Assembly (NCBI GenBank): GCA_902537055.1
Contig: CACAZW010000001.1
Location: 1-64,000, forward strand
Direction of reading: 5' to 3'
From: an uncultured Pelagibacteraceae bacterium
GTDB lineage: Bacteria; Pseudomonadota; Alphaproteobacteria; Pelagibacterales; Pelagibacteraceae
DNA: 64,000 bases
Each line of letters starts with the position of its first letter. Position 1 is the stretch's first letter. The position numbers and the translations under genes are program-made. The notes under the pieces were generated by a model. The model was not told the origin of the DNA. It did not search any database and saw only the letters and a list, made by a program, of their open reading frames with translations. This document shows, piece after piece, positions 35,540 to 45,797 of the stretch.

Positions 35540-36321
35540 TGAAAAGAATTCTTATAGTTGAAGGCAACCTTAGAGAAGAAAATCAAAGCTTTACTGATGG
35601 TGGAATTAAAACTCATACTGAAAGTTTAAAAGACAGTATTAGTTATTTTACAGATCAATTAGATATTGATGTTGTTAATCCTTCCTCGGATGAAAACATT
35701 AACGAAGTAGCTAAAGATTTAACTAAATATCATGGAATGATATGGGGTGGTAGTAGTTTAAATATATACAATGATACTCCAGAAATAAGAAGACAAATAA
35801 ACTTTATGAGGGAATGTCAAAAGAATATAAAAAATATATTTGCAATATGTTGGGGAATGCAAGTTGCTGTAACCGTTGCTGGTGGTGAAGTAAAGAAATG
35901 CCCAAATGGCGCTCACAGGGGAATAGCTCATGATATAGAAATAAATGAAAATGGACTTAAACACCCACTTTATAAAAATAAAAATAAAAAATTTAATACT
36001 CCTGCGTTTAATTTTGATGAAGTTGTAAAATTACCCGAGGGTTCTACATTACTTTCATCAAACCCAATAAATAAAGTCATGGGTATAAATTTTAACGTTG
36101 GTCAAACCAATGTATGGGGAATTCAATATCACCCAGAGATAACTTATGCCAAAATGATAAGCTTAATTCATTTTAGGAGAGATCGTCTGTTAGAAAAAAA
36201 AGCCTTTATTGACCAAATGGAAATAGACTCTCATGTAAAAATTATAGAAGATGAGAATAAAATTTCAAATAAAGATGCAAGGATGAGAGAATTAGAAAAT
36301 TGGCTAAATAATTTAAATTAG
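35539..36321 (+). CDS. Class I glutamine amidotransferase-like protein
   Basis: A 260-aa GATase1 domain protein with the nucleophile elbow AICWGMQVA and the His-Glu pair in [10 protein letters not shown]. It resembles stand-alone GuaA-type amidotransferases and gamma-glutamyl hydrolases. A GATase-like gene (dmmD) accompanies the dimethylamine monooxygenase genes in other marine methylamine users, and this copy sits beside tmm, so a role in gamma-glutamyl amide or dimethylamine metabolism is plausible. That link is inference; DmmABC are not visible here. It ends convergently with fhs (4-base overlap). Confidence 0.75.
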   Translation: MKRILIVEGNLREENQSFTDGGIKTHTESLKDSISYFTDQLDIDVVNPSSDENINEVAKDLTKYHGMIWGGSSLNIYNDTPEIRRQINFMRECQKNIKNIFAICWGMQVAVTVAGGEVKKCPNGAHRGIAHDIEINENGLKHPLYKNKNKKFNTPAFNFDEVVKLPEGSTLLSSNPINKVMGINFNVGQTNVWGIQYHPEITYAKMISLIHFRRDRLLEKKAFIDQMEIDSHVKIIEDENKISNKDARMRELENWLNNLN

Positions 36322-37997
36322 AACAAGCCTTCTATTTCACCTTTTTCATTAAGCTTAATAGAGTCTGCTGCAGGAACTCGTGGAAGTCCAGGCATTGTCA
36401 TGATGGCTCCGCATATAACAACAATAAATTCTGCACCTGAAGATAATCTTACTTCTCTAATTGGTAATGAATGGCCTGTTGGAGCACCTTTTGCGTTTGG
36501 ATCAGTAGAAAAACTATATTGTGTTTTCGCTACACATATAGGTAAATTTCCATAACCCGCTTCTTCAAAAGATTTTAATTGATCTTTTATTTTACTTTCA
36601 GCAACAACTTCGTTTGCTCGATAAATTTCTTTTGCAACAGTTTCAACTTTCTTAAGTAAAGGTGTTTTTTCATCATATAAAAATTTAAAATTTGCTTGTT
36701 TTTTATCAATTAAATCTACAACATGTGTGGCAAGTTCTTTTGTTCCTTCACCACCATTTGACCAATGAGTACATAAAGTAGCTTTAACCCCCATATTATC
36801 ACAAGCATTTATTAACTCTTTTACTTCATTGTCAGTATCAGCAACAAAATGATTAACAGCAACCGCTACCGGTAAACCAAATTTTTTTACGTTCTCAATG
36901 TGTCTTTCTAAATTTACTAAACCTTTTTTTAATGCGTCTACATTTTCATTTTTTAAATCATCTTTAGCTACACCACCGTGCATTTTTAATGCTCTAATTG
37001 TTGCAACAATAACTACACACTCAGGTTTTAAATTTGATTTTCTACATTTAATATCTAGAAATTTTTCTGCTCCTAGGTCTGCTCCAAATCCAGCTTCAGT
37101 TACAACATAATCGGCTAGTTTTAAACCTGCTTTAGTTGCTATCACAGAGTTACATCCATGAGCAATATTCGCAAAAGGACCACCATGAATAATTGCTGGA
37201 TTATTTTCTAAAGTTTGAGTTACATTAGGTCTAATTGCTTCTTTTAACAAAACAGTCATTGGTCCATGAGCATTTAAATCTTTTGCAAAAATAGGTTTTC
37301 TATCTCTAGTATAAGCAACTGTAATATTACCTATTCTCTTTTCCAAATCTTCAAGATCATTAGCTAAACAAAAGATTGCCATTATCTCTGATGCTACTGT
37401 AATATCAAAACCATCTTCTCTTGGAAAACCATTTGCAACTCCACCTAAATTAATATTGATAGATCTTAAAGACCTATCATTCATATCCATAACTCTTCTC
37501 CAAACTACTCGTCTTACATCTATGTTTAATTTATTTCCCCAATAAATATGATTATCAATTAACGCTGACAATAAATTGTGTGCAGATGTAATTGCATGGA
37601 AGTCCCCCGTAAAATGTAAATTGATTTGTTCCATTGGAACAACTTGAGCATATCCACCGCCTGCTGCTCCGCCTTTCATTCCAAACGAAGGACCTAAACT
37701 AGGTTCACGTAAACACACTATAGAATTTTTACCGATTTTATTTAATCCATCATTTAAACCAACTGACGTAGTGGTTTTTCCCTCACCTGCAGGAGTTGGT
37801 GTAATAGCAGTAACTAAAATTAATTTTCCATTTTGTTTATCTTTTAAACTATCCAAATATTCTAAATTTATTTTAGCAATATGACGTCCCATAGGGCTAA
37901 AAGCACTTGGTTCATCTGGAACATTAATTTTACCCAAAATCTCATTTATGGGTTTCATTTTTGCTTCTCGTGCAATTTGGATATCTGATTTTGACAT
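36318..37997 (-). CDS. fhs: Formate-tetrahydrofolate ligase
   Basis: A 559-aa enzyme that interconverts formate plus ATP plus THF and 10-formyl-THF. P-loop [15 protein letters not shown] near residue 70; other family blocks are [23 protein letters not shown] and GAPTGH near the C-terminus. Length matches the family (about 555 aa). Running in reverse it can recover ATP from formyl units made during demethylation of methylated amines, which fits its position between the GATase and SoxBDAG genes. Confidence 0.95.
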   Translation of the reverse strand: MSKSDIQIAREAKMKPINEILGKINVPDEPSAFSPMGRHIAKINLEYLDSLKDKQNGKLILVTAITPTPAGEGKTTTSVGLNDGLNKIGKNSIVCLREPSLGPSFGMKGGAAGGGYAQVVPMEQINLHFTGDFHAITSAHNLLSALIDNHIYWGNKLNIDVRRVVWRRVMDMNDRSLRSININLGGVANGFPREDGFDITVASEIMAIFCLANDLEDLEKRIGNITVAYTRDRKPIFAKDLNAHGPMTVLLKEAIRPNVTQTLENNPAIIHGGPFANIAHGCNSVIATKAGLKLADYVVTEAGFGADLGAEKFLDIKCRKSNLKPECVVIVATIRALKMHGGVAKDDLKNENVDALKKGLVNLERHIENVKKFGLPVAVAVNHFVADTDNEVKELINACDNMGVKATLCTHWSNGGEGTKELATHVVDLIDKKQANFKFLYDEKTPLLKKVETVAKEIYRANEVVAESKIKDQLKSFEEAGYGNLPICVAKTQYSFSTDPNAKGAPTGHSLPIREVRLSSGAEFIVVICGAIMTMPGLPRVPAADSIKLNEKGEIEGLF

Positions 37998-38118
37998 AAA
38001 ACTAATTACTTATTAATGAGCAGAATTACTATCCTTTTTTGTCACGTATTTAAACATCTAAAAAATATATATAAAAAAAATTAGCAAAAACTTATATTTA
38101 ATTTTATAAAACTTACGA

Positions 38119-39375
38119 ATGCATAAATATTCAGTATTTAGTCTAATCAAAAATGCTTTCTCCAATCACCAAAATTGGGAAGTTGCTTGGAAAGATCCAA
38201 CTCCAAAAAGTGAATATGATGTAGTCATCATTGGAGGAGGAGGACACGGTCTTGCTACTGCATATTATTTAGCAAAAGAACATAATATTAGAAATGTAGC
38301 TATCATTGAGAAAGGCTGGATTGGTGGTGGAAATGTTGGTCGAAATACAACGATCATAAGATCAAATTTTATGTACGATGCTAATGCAAGATTTAATGAA
38401 TTTGGTATGGATTTATGGAGAAACTTAAGTCAAGAATTGAACTTTAATGTAATGTTTTCTCCAAGGGGAATAATAAACTTAGCCCACTCAGATGCTCAAA
38501 TGAATGCGTATGCTCGTAGAGGAAACTCTATGAGATTAAATGGAATAGATGCAAAGTTATTAGATAGAGACGAAGTTAAAAAATTAATTCCAATGGCTGA
38601 TTTTAGTGATGAAGTACGTTTCCCAATTTTTGGAGGCTTAATGCAACCAAGCGCTGGTACCGCAAGACATGACGCTGTTGCTTGGGGTTATGCGCGTCAA
38701 GCAGATGATATGGGAGTAGATATAATACAACATTGTGAGGTCACTGGTTTTGATGTTGTTAATGGAAAGATAAAAGGAATTAGAACTTCAAGAGGAGATA
38801 TTAAAGCAAAAAAAGTTGGATTATGTGTTGCAGGTAGCACAAATATATTAGCTGAAAAATTAAATATGACACTGCCAATAGAAACTCATGTACTGCAGGC
38901 TTGTGTTTCAGAACCTGTAAAACCATTACTAGACGGAGTAGTAACTTTTGGTGCAGGCCATTTTTATATAAGTCAATCAGATAAAGGCGAGATGGTAATG
39001 GGTGGTGATCTTGATGGATATAATAGTTATGCTCAAAGAGGTAACTTGCCAACTATACAACATGTATTGACAGGTGGCTTAGCTTTGTTTCCATTTTTAA
39101 GTAGATTAAAAATGTTAAGGACATGGGGAGGGATCATGGATATGTCAATGGATGGTTCTCCAATAATTGATAAAACTCATATTGAAGGTTTATATTTAAA
39201 CTGCGGATGGTGTTATGGAGGTTTTAAATCAACTCCTGTCTCAGGTTGGACATTTGCTCACACAATTGCACAAGATCAAGTTCATGAATTAAATTCAGAA
39301 TTAAGATTAAATAGATTTTCTACAGGCCATCTTTTAGATGAAAAAGGTTTAGGAACTAAAACCTGGATTGGTTAA
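38119..39375 (+). CDS. soxB: Heterotetrameric sarcosine oxidase (or N-methylglutamate dehydrogenase) beta subunit
   Basis: A 418-aa flavoprotein subunit with FAD motif VVIIGGGGHGLATAYYLA near residue 38 and the typical GRNTTIIRSNF segment. It carries the sarcosine dehydrogenation site. The following three genes encode delta, alpha and gamma subunits in the standard SoxBDAG order. MgdABCD, which oxidises N-methylglutamate, is homologous and has the same gene order; the mgs-type genes nearby make that an equal possibility. A poor TATAAA box lies just upstream. Confidence 0.92.
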   Translation: MHKYSVFSLIKNAFSNHQNWEVAWKDPTPKSEYDVVIIGGGGHGLATAYYLAKEHNIRNVAIIEKGWIGGGNVGRNTTIIRSNFMYDANARFNEFGMDLWRNLSQELNFNVMFSPRGIINLAHSDAQMNAYARRGNSMRLNGIDAKLLDRDEVKKLIPMADFSDEVRFPIFGGLMQPSAGTARHDAVAWGYARQADDMGVDIIQHCEVTGFDVVNGKIKGIRTSRGDIKAKKVGLCVAGSTNILAEKLNMTLPIETHVLQACVSEPVKPLLDGVVTFGAGHFYISQSDKGEMVMGGDLDGYNSYAQRGNLPTIQHVLTGGLALFPFLSRLKMLRTWGGIMDMSMDGSPIIDKTHIEGLYLNCGWCYGGFKSTPVSGWTFAHTIAQDQVHELNSELRLNRFSTGHLLDEKGLGTKTWIG

Positions 39376-39378
39376 AAA

Positions 39379-39648
39379 ATGTTATACATCAAATGTCCTT
39401 ATTGCGGTTTAAGAGCACAAAAAGAATTTTCATATGGAGGTGATGCAACTGTAAAAAGACCTAATATAAATGAAGAAGTATCAAGTGAAGATTGGGATAA
39501 TTTTGTTTATATGAGAAAAAGTCCAAGAGGGAAACATATAGAGTTATGGCAACATATAGCTGGGTGTAGACAATGGATTAAGGTGCAAAGAGACACTGCT
39601 ACACACGAAATTTTCCAAACAGCAAAAGTCACAGAAGAAATAAGATGA
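39379..39648 (+). CDS. soxD: Sarcosine oxidase delta subunit
   Basis: An 89-aa zinc-binding subunit. The N-terminal CPYCG and the later HIAGCRQW provide the cysteine and histidine ligands; RKSPRGKHIELWQH is typical of SoxD. It lies 3 bases after soxB and overlaps soxA by 4 bases. Confidence 0.92.
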   Translation: MLYIKCPYCGLRAQKEFSYGGDATVKRPNINEEVSSEDWDNFVYMRKSPRGKHIELWQHIAGCRQWIKVQRDTATHEIFQTAKVTEEIR

Positions 39649-42641
39649 GCCAACCATTTAGATTAAATAAAGTGGGATTAATTAATCGAAACAAGAAAAT
39701 ATCTTTTACTTTTAATGGTAAAAAATTATTTGGATATGAAGGTGATACAATTGCATCTGCTTTAATAGCAAATGGAATACACTTAGTAGGTAGAAGTTTT
39801 AAATATCATAGACCCAGAGGATTTTTTGGTGCAGGAGTAGAGGAGCCAAACGCAAAGCTTCAAGTAGAATTCAATGGTCATTCAGAACCCAATGTTAATG
39901 CAACAGAAATGGAACTCGTTGAAGGATTGTCAGCAACGAGCCAAAATTGTTGGCCATCAGTTAATTTTGATATTGGTGCAATTAATAATTTTTTAAAAAT
40001 GTTTTTCCCTGCTGGGTTTTATTACAAAACATTTATGTGGCCTAAAAGTTTTTGGTATAAAATTTACGAACCTTTCATTAGAAAAGCTGCAGGATTAGGG
40101 GTTGCTTCGATAGAAAAAGATAAAGAAAGATATGAACATAAATTTGAGTATTGCGATTTGTTAGTTACTGGATCCGGACCCTCTGGATTAGCAAGTGCTT
40201 ATGCTGCTGCAAAAAATGGAGCAAAAGTAATTTTAGCTGAGGATAAACCAAGATTTGGAGGAACACTTTTAACTGATGATGTAAGCATCGATAATTTATC
40301 AGGAAAAGATTGGGCAGAAAAAATAATTACTGAATTAAAATCTATGCCTAATGTAACTGTAAAAAATAGATCTCAAGTTTTTGGTTACTATGATCATAAT
40401 ATGTTGGTTATGTTTGAGAGAGTTGGTGATCATTTAGAGAAAAAATCAAAATTCACCCCAAGACAAAGACTTTGGTATATTAGAGCCAAAGAAACAATTT
40501 TATCAACTGGTTCAATTGAAAGACCAATTGTGTTTGGCAACAATGATACTCCAGGAATATTTTTATCAGCAGCTGCGAAAGAATATATGAAAGTCTACGG
40601 AGTATTGGTTGGAAAGAAACCTTTAATATTTACAAATAACGATAGTGCATATGAAACAGCTTTAGGGTTCAAAAAAAATAATGTTGAACCAATTATATTA
40701 GATACAAGAGAAGAACATTCATCAGAATTAATTGATGAAGCTAAATCAAAGGGAATTGATATAAGATTTTCTCACGGTGTTATTGTCGCTAATGGATACA
40801 AAAAAGTTAAATCTGCAAAAATTGGCAAACTGAATAAAGATAAAAATTCTTTTGAAAAAATAGAAACTGTAGATTGTGATTGTATTTGTGTATCTGGATT
40901 TTGGACACCATCTGTACATTTAGCATCACAATCAGGAAATAAACTTAAGTATGAAGAAAAAATTGATGCATTTATTCCAGATAAGAAAAAACAACATGAG
41001 ACATCAGTCGGTGCAGCAAATGGATCATTTACATTAGAAGAAAGTTTAAAACATGCTTTTGAAAATGGTTCAAATCTTTCCGCAAAAATTACAGAGACTA
41101 AAACAGAAATCTCAATTCCAAATGTAAATGAAAAGAAATACGGAGCTCATGATAAATTTTGGTGTATGCCGTTACCTAAAAATGAAAATCCAAAAAGATT
41201 TGTTGACTTTCAAAATGATGTATCTGTCTCTGATATAGAAATCGCACTAAGAGAAGGTTACAGATCAATAGAGCACGTCAAAAGATATACAACTCTTGGA
41301 ATGGCAACAGATCAAGGCCGTACAAGTAATTTAAATGGTCTTCAGTTGGTATCTAATATAGAAAATAAAATAGTTCCTGAAGTGGGACACACAACATTTA
41401 GACCACCTTTCACACCAATTACAATCGGGACAATAGTTGGTCGTGAAGTAGGTATGGAATATATGCCGACTAGAAAAACTCCAATGCATGAATGGCATGA
41501 GAAAAATAATGCTGTATTTGTTGATGCAGGTGCCTGGAAGAGACCTCGATATTACAAACAAGGAAATGAAACTTTATTTGAAGCCTCAAAGAGAGAGGCA
41601 AAAAATGTTAGAGAGAATGTTGGTATATGCGATGTAACAACATTAGGAAAAATTGATATTAAAGGCCCAGACGCAGCAGAATTTTTAAATAGAGTTTATA
41701 CAAATGCTTGGATGAAATTACCTGTTGGAAAAGCAAGATATGGATTGATGCTTAGAGAAGATGGAATTGTCATGGACGATGGAACAACAACAAGAATTTC
41801 AGAAAATCATTATCATATGACAACAACAACTGCACAAGCTGCAAATGTTTTATCTCACTTAGAATATTATCTTCAAATTGTTTGGCCAGAATTAAATGTA
41901 AATGTTGTCTCTACAACTGAGCAATGGGCAGGGGCTGCAATTGCTGGACCTAAATCTAGAGACATGTTATCAAAATTATATCCGGACTTAGACGTATCAA
42001 ATGAAGCTTTGCCTTTTATGGGCTATAAAGAAGCAGAATTTTTTGGTGTTCCATCAAGAATTTTTAGAATTTCATTTTCTGGTGAACTTGCATATGAAAT
42101 TAATGTCAAATCAGATCATGGTTTGTTCATGTGGGAGAAAATGATGGAAGTAGGAAAAGAATTTGGAAATCAGCCTTACGGAACTGAAGCTTTATCAACA
42201 TTAAGAATTGAAATGGGACACGTTGCGGGACCAGAATTAGATGGCCGAACAATCCCATCAGATGTTTCATTAAATGGATTAGTTTCAAAGAAAAAAGATT
42301 TTATTGGCAAAAATTCTTTAGGAAGAGAAGCATTTAATGTTGAGAGCAGACAAAAAATTGTTGGACTTATTCCAATTGATAGAAAGTCTAGTATTCCTGA
42401 AGGATCTCATATTGTTCAAGATCAGAATGCAAAATTACCAAACCCTAAACTTGGCCATGTTTCTTCTTCTTGTTGGAGTGTAGAAAATAATAATCCATTT
42501 TCACTAGCAATTATGAAAGATGGAAAAAATATGATAGGTAAAAAGTTTTTTGCGGTATCACCATTAAAAAATAAATCAATTGAAGTAGAAGTTATATCTT
42601 CACATTATGTTGACCCAGAAGGAAAAAGAGTTAGATCATGA
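39645..42641 (+). CDS. soxA: Sarcosine oxidase alpha subunit
   Basis: A 998-aa multidomain subunit. The N-terminal ferredoxin-like region (LFGYEGDTIASALIANGI) is followed by an NAD-binding pyridine nucleotide oxidoreductase domain (LLVTGSGPSGLASAYAAAKNG) and, from about residue 600, a GcvT-like THF-binding domain (ELAYEINVKSDHG). It accepts the C1 unit as 5,10-methylene-THF. Length matches known SoxA (about 965-1005). It overlaps soxG by 4 bases. Confidence 0.94.
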   Translation: MSQPFRLNKVGLINRNKKISFTFNGKKLFGYEGDTIASALIANGIHLVGRSFKYHRPRGFFGAGVEEPNAKLQVEFNGHSEPNVNATEMELVEGLSATSQNCWPSVNFDIGAINNFLKMFFPAGFYYKTFMWPKSFWYKIYEPFIRKAAGLGVASIEKDKERYEHKFEYCDLLVTGSGPSGLASAYAAAKNGAKVILAEDKPRFGGTLLTDDVSIDNLSGKDWAEKIITELKSMPNVTVKNRSQVFGYYDHNMLVMFERVGDHLEKKSKFTPRQRLWYIRAKETILSTGSIERPIVFGNNDTPGIFLSAAAKEYMKVYGVLVGKKPLIFTNNDSAYETALGFKKNNVEPIILDTREEHSSELIDEAKSKGIDIRFSHGVIVANGYKKVKSAKIGKLNKDKNSFEKIETVDCDCICVSGFWTPSVHLASQSGNKLKYEEKIDAFIPDKKKQHETSVGAANGSFTLEESLKHAFENGSNLSAKITETKTEISIPNVNEKKYGAHDKFWCMPLPKNENPKRFVDFQNDVSVSDIEIALREGYRSIEHVKRYTTLGMATDQGRTSNLNGLQLVSNIENKIVPEVGHTTFRPPFTPITIGTIVGREVGMEYMPTRKTPMHEWHEKNNAVFVDAGAWKRPRYYKQGNETLFEASKREAKNVRENVGICDVTTLGKIDIKGPDAAEFLNRVYTNAWMKLPVGKARYGLMLREDGIVMDDGTTTRISENHYHMTTTTAQAANVLSHLEYYLQIVWPELNVNVVSTTEQWAGAAIAGPKSRDMLSKLYPDLDVSNEALPFMGYKEAEFFGVPSRIFRISFSGELAYEINVKSDHGLFMWEKMMEVGKEFGNQPYGTEALSTLRIEMGHVAGPELDGRTIPSDVSLNGLVSKKKDFIGKNSLGREAFNVESRQKIVGLIPIDRKSSIPEGSHIVQDQNAKLPNPKLGHVSSSCWSVENNNPFSLAIMKDGKNMIGKKFFAVSPLKNKSIEVEVISSHYVDPEGKRVRS

Positions 42642-43216
42642 AAAATGTTTCTGCACTAGAAAATATTCATAAACATGGATTGTTTGGCAATCACGATAGT
42701 AAAGATGAGCTAATTAATATTAGAGAAATCAAAGATGTTTTGATTTATCAAATTGTTAAATATAAAAAATCCTCAATTAGTATTAATAAAATAAAAATAG
42801 ATAATTTAAATTTACCTGAGACACTTTTGGTTTCTTCAAATAAAAATACAAGAATTTTATGGATGGGACCTGATAATTGGTTAGTCGTTTCAAAAAATAA
42901 AGAAATAGAAAAATCTATTTTAGAGAACTTAAGTCATGATGATTTTGCATTAACAGATCTATCTCATTCAAGAACAATACTGGAATTGGAGGGTTCTTTG
43001 GTAGATGAAGTATTGAAAAAAGGTTGTCCGTTAAATTTAGATGGTCTTGATGAAGGAAAATGTTCTAATTCTGCTTTTCATGCAATTACAATAACTATTG
43101 ATTTTATAAGTTCAAATCCAAGAAAAGTAAGAATATTTGCTTTAAGAAGTTTTGGTGAATCTCTTTATCATTCAATAACTGATGCTTGTTTAGAATTTGG
43201 CTATAAAACTGAATAA
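42638..43216 (+). CDS. soxG: Sarcosine oxidase gamma subunit
   Basis: A 192-aa small subunit of the heterotetramer, distantly GcvT-like. Recognisable are WMGPDNWLVV, TDLSHSRTILELEG and RSFGESLYHSI near the C-terminus. Its position last in the BDAG cluster, with a 4-base overlap, confirms the assignment. It ends convergently with a transporter gene 3 bases away. Confidence 0.9.
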   Translation: MKNVSALENIHKHGLFGNHDSKDELINIREIKDVLIYQIVKYKKSSISINKIKIDNLNLPETLLVSSNKNTRILWMGPDNWLVVSKNKEIEKSILENLSHDDFALTDLSHSRTILELEGSLVDEVLKKGCPLNLDGLDEGKCSNSAFHAITITIDFISSNPRKVRIFALRSFGESLYHSITDACLEFGYKTE

Positions 43217-43219
43217 AAA

Positions 43220-44836
43220 TTATTCTGAAGTTTTAAATTTAGTTTTTTGAATAATAAACACAAACACAATTGGAATTATTAAAGTTATTAGTGTTACTGT
43301 TATCAACAAAATACCTAGATCTGAATAATCGGCAGTGGTAAGAATAGCATTTGTTACCTTATCTTTTACCTCTCTAGTAATAACATAAATTTCATTTAAA
43401 TATTTAGTCCCTAAAGCACTTGCTGATAAAGCAAGATTTGTAAAAGATGCGAATACTGCAAAGAAAGTTGCTTTTAAGTGCGAAGGCGCATTTTTAGCAA
43501 TCCATGCAAGCAAAGGTATCATTGAGACTTGTCCCAAAGGTGACTCAAGTGCAGTATTTAATATTGCAATAAACTTGGCATCAACAACTCCATTAGTAAT
43601 TGATGATGTCCAATTATGAAATCCATAATACATTCCCACACTTGGTAAAAATAAAATTGCACCTGCAACAGATAAAATCACTATTATTCTAGCTATTGAG
43701 TTGTTTGCCATAAATGGTCTTAATAAAATAATACCAACAAGCGTTAAAACAGAGGCTATAAGAGATAATACAGAAAAAAATTGTTCATTGAATTCAAGTA
43801 CATCAATTTCAAACCACGATAAACCTGGACCAGGTCCTGGCATTGCTCTAAAAATAAAAATTATTATTGCTGTACCTACAACAGTAAGTCTTAAATCTTG
43901 AGGAAGTTCTTTAACTAATTTATTCATTAAAAATAGAATAATTGCCATTGAACCTACGAAAACAATTTCTTGAGCAAAAGGCACTTTGAATGATCCAATA
44001 CCTAAAGTGAAAATAACAAAAACCAAGCTTCCACCTAATATCCACCAGTTTACTTCAGTTTTCTCTGAAGGAGCATAATCTTGGTCACCCTTTAAACCTT
44101 GTTCAATTAGTTTTCTTTTCTTTTGATTTTTTAAATATGAAGCAAGAAATATTCCTAGTACAGATACAATTGGAATAATTAAAGCATATATATAAATTGA
44201 ACCGTATAAACTTATCTTATCTACTTGTTCAAGTTCGTCTACTCCTTTAAAGAGAATAACGTTAGCTAAAGCAACTAAAACAGTTCCACCAATTATTGCA
44301 AATCTTCCAAGAGTTTGCATTGTTGTATGCATAAGTTTGATTTCATCTCTTGAAAATTTATTTCCACTATCATCAACTAAAGGAACTGCTTCTACAGTCA
44401 TAGCATCAGCTACAACATCTTGCACAACATAACCAATCGGAGCAAGCAAAACACTGATCACAAACCATGTTTCGACTGAAAGAATTGAGGACATCCATTC
44501 AGTATGAATTATTAAACCGTACATTATAATTAAACTTAATGAGATTAAGGAAGCTCCTACAAAAACCATGTAATTTTTTTTATTCCAGATAAGATCAACA
44601 AGATGACCTAAAGGCATCTTTAGTGCCCATGGAATTCCAGCCCAAAAACCCAGTCCAGCAAGAAAAGCAGCAGATAAGTTTAGATAGTCTTTAACAAAAA
44701 AAGTTCCAACAATACCTGTTAGTCCTGAAATACCAGCAGCAAGATAAATCATCAATGGTGGTAGATAGGTCCATTTAAACTGTCTTCCTAAATCTATTAA
44801 AGTACTATCTATAAATCTCAAAATTTTATTACTCAT
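43220..44836 (-). CDS. MFS transporter of the folate/biopterin (BT1)-like type
   Basis: A 538-aa protein with about 12-14 membrane helices. The motifs GLGFWAGIPWALKMPLGHLVD and GYVVQDVVADAMTVEAVP resemble the folate-biopterin transporter family signatures. Members carry folates, pterins or other substrates. Its position next to THF-dependent enzymes makes folate or a C1-folate product a plausible cargo, but the family includes many uncharacterised bacterial transporters. Confidence 0.65.
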   Translation of the reverse strand: MSNKILRFIDSTLIDLGRQFKWTYLPPLMIYLAAGISGLTGIVGTFFVKDYLNLSAAFLAGLGFWAGIPWALKMPLGHLVDLIWNKKNYMVFVGASLISLSLIIMYGLIIHTEWMSSILSVETWFVISVLLAPIGYVVQDVVADAMTVEAVPLVDDSGNKFSRDEIKLMHTTMQTLGRFAIIGGTVLVALANVILFKGVDELEQVDKISLYGSIYIYALIIPIVSVLGIFLASYLKNQKKRKLIEQGLKGDQDYAPSEKTEVNWWILGGSLVFVIFTLGIGSFKVPFAQEIVFVGSMAIILFLMNKLVKELPQDLRLTVVGTAIIIFIFRAMPGPGPGLSWFEIDVLEFNEQFFSVLSLIASVLTLVGIILLRPFMANNSIARIIVILSVAGAILFLPSVGMYYGFHNWTSSITNGVVDAKFIAILNTALESPLGQVSMIPLLAWIAKNAPSHLKATFFAVFASFTNLALSASALGTKYLNEIYVITREVKDKVTNAILTTADYSDLGILLITVTLITLIIPIVFVFIIQKTKFKTSE

Positions 44837-44839
44837 AAA

Positions 44840-45280
44840 TTATTCTGTTAAATTTAATAATATTAATGCATTTTGTTTAGTTTCTTTACACCAAAGTTCA
44901 TAACTTTCACAAACTCTCCACAAATGATCAAATGCTCTTTGAGATAATTCCAAAGGAAAGTGACTTTTTGCATAATATAATTTTGGGATTTTCATTAGTT
45001 GTTTAATCATAGTATCTTTTTGTATTTGTAAAAGTCTTATAGTTTCTTGATTAATCTTTTTTTTTGTAGATTTATCTATGTAGTCATTATTCTCAAGTTC
45101 TTTAAACCATTTATCATGAAAATTACCTGAGCTAATTTCATTATAATCATCTGATGCAATAAATATTTCAAAAGCTTGAATATTAGTTAAATTTGGATTT
45201 TTAATCTTGATTTCATATATCTTTCGATAAATGATTTCAGCAACATATAATACGAATGGTCTTGATTTATCAGTTTCCAA
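44840..45280 (-). CDS. Uncharacterised 146-aa protein
   Basis: Not recognised. A soluble, predicted mostly helical protein (for example VLYVAEIIYRKIYEIK, then KLYYAKSHFPLELSQRAFDHLWRVCESYELW). No signal peptide, membrane helix or metal motif. It follows a GNAT acetyltransferase gene by 10 bases and precedes the BT1-like transporter by 3 bases, so it belongs to the same short operon. Confidence 0.65.
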   Translation of the reverse strand: METDKSRPFVLYVAEIIYRKIYEIKIKNPNLTNIQAFEIFIASDDYNEISSGNFHDKWFKELENNDYIDKSTKKKINQETIRLLQIQKDTMIKQLMKIPKLYYAKSHFPLELSQRAFDHLWRVCESYELWCKETKQNALILLNLTE

Positions 45281-45290
45281 ACTAAACTCC

Positions 45291-45761
45291 TCAAATGTCT
45301 ACTGAATAATAGCACGAATTAGGATCGTCTTTATAGTGCGCAAAAGGCCCACACTCTTTAAAACCAAAACTTTTAAAAAGTTTTCTAGCGGGCGCAAAAA
45401 AATCACCCACACCAGTTTCGACACTTAGTTTAGTAATTCCTATTTGTTTAGATTTTTCAATAAGATGTGAAATTATTTTTCCACCATATTTTTTATTTCT
45501 AAACTTATCTGAAACTCTTATAGATTTAAATTCTCCATGTGTTTCATCAAATAATTTCAAAGCTCCACAACCAATTAATTCATTATTTTCCCACAAACTC
45601 CAGAATTTTATACTTGGAACCTTTAATCCAGGTATATCTAATACATGAGAACTCCCCTCAGGAGAAACTGATCTCAATTCAATAAAATGCTTAGTTAGCA
45701 ACTCATTTACTTGCGGATCATCAAAATTATTTTCTATTGATTTCATAGTTTTGAAAAACAT
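45291..45761 (-). CDS. GNAT family N-acetyltransferase
   Basis: A 156-aa acetyltransferase. The acetyl-CoA pyrophosphate loop is RNKKYGGKIISHLIEK (pattern R/Q-x-x-G-x-G/A altered to KYGGKI), preceded by the beta strand GEFKSIRVSDKFR, with a C-terminal LFKSFGFKECGPF motif. Substrate unknown. The similarity is to ElaA/YafP-like small-molecule GNATs. Confidence 0.85.
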   Translation of the reverse strand: MFFKTMKSIENNFDDPQVNELLTKHFIELRSVSPEGSSHVLDIPGLKVPSIKFWSLWENNELIGCGALKLFDETHGEFKSIRVSDKFRNKKYGGKIISHLIEKSKQIGITKLSVETGVGDFFAPARKLFKSFGFKECGPFAHYKDDPNSCYYSVDI

Positions 45762-45797
45762 ATAATCTAAATTTAGATTAAACCAAGAAAATTAAAT

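Noticed and set aside
37998-38118. Possible glycine or SAM riboswitch upstream of soxB/fhs
   Set aside because: SAR11 uses such riboswitches, but this 121-base region is AT-rich without the conserved paired motifs; no riboswitch core could be traced.
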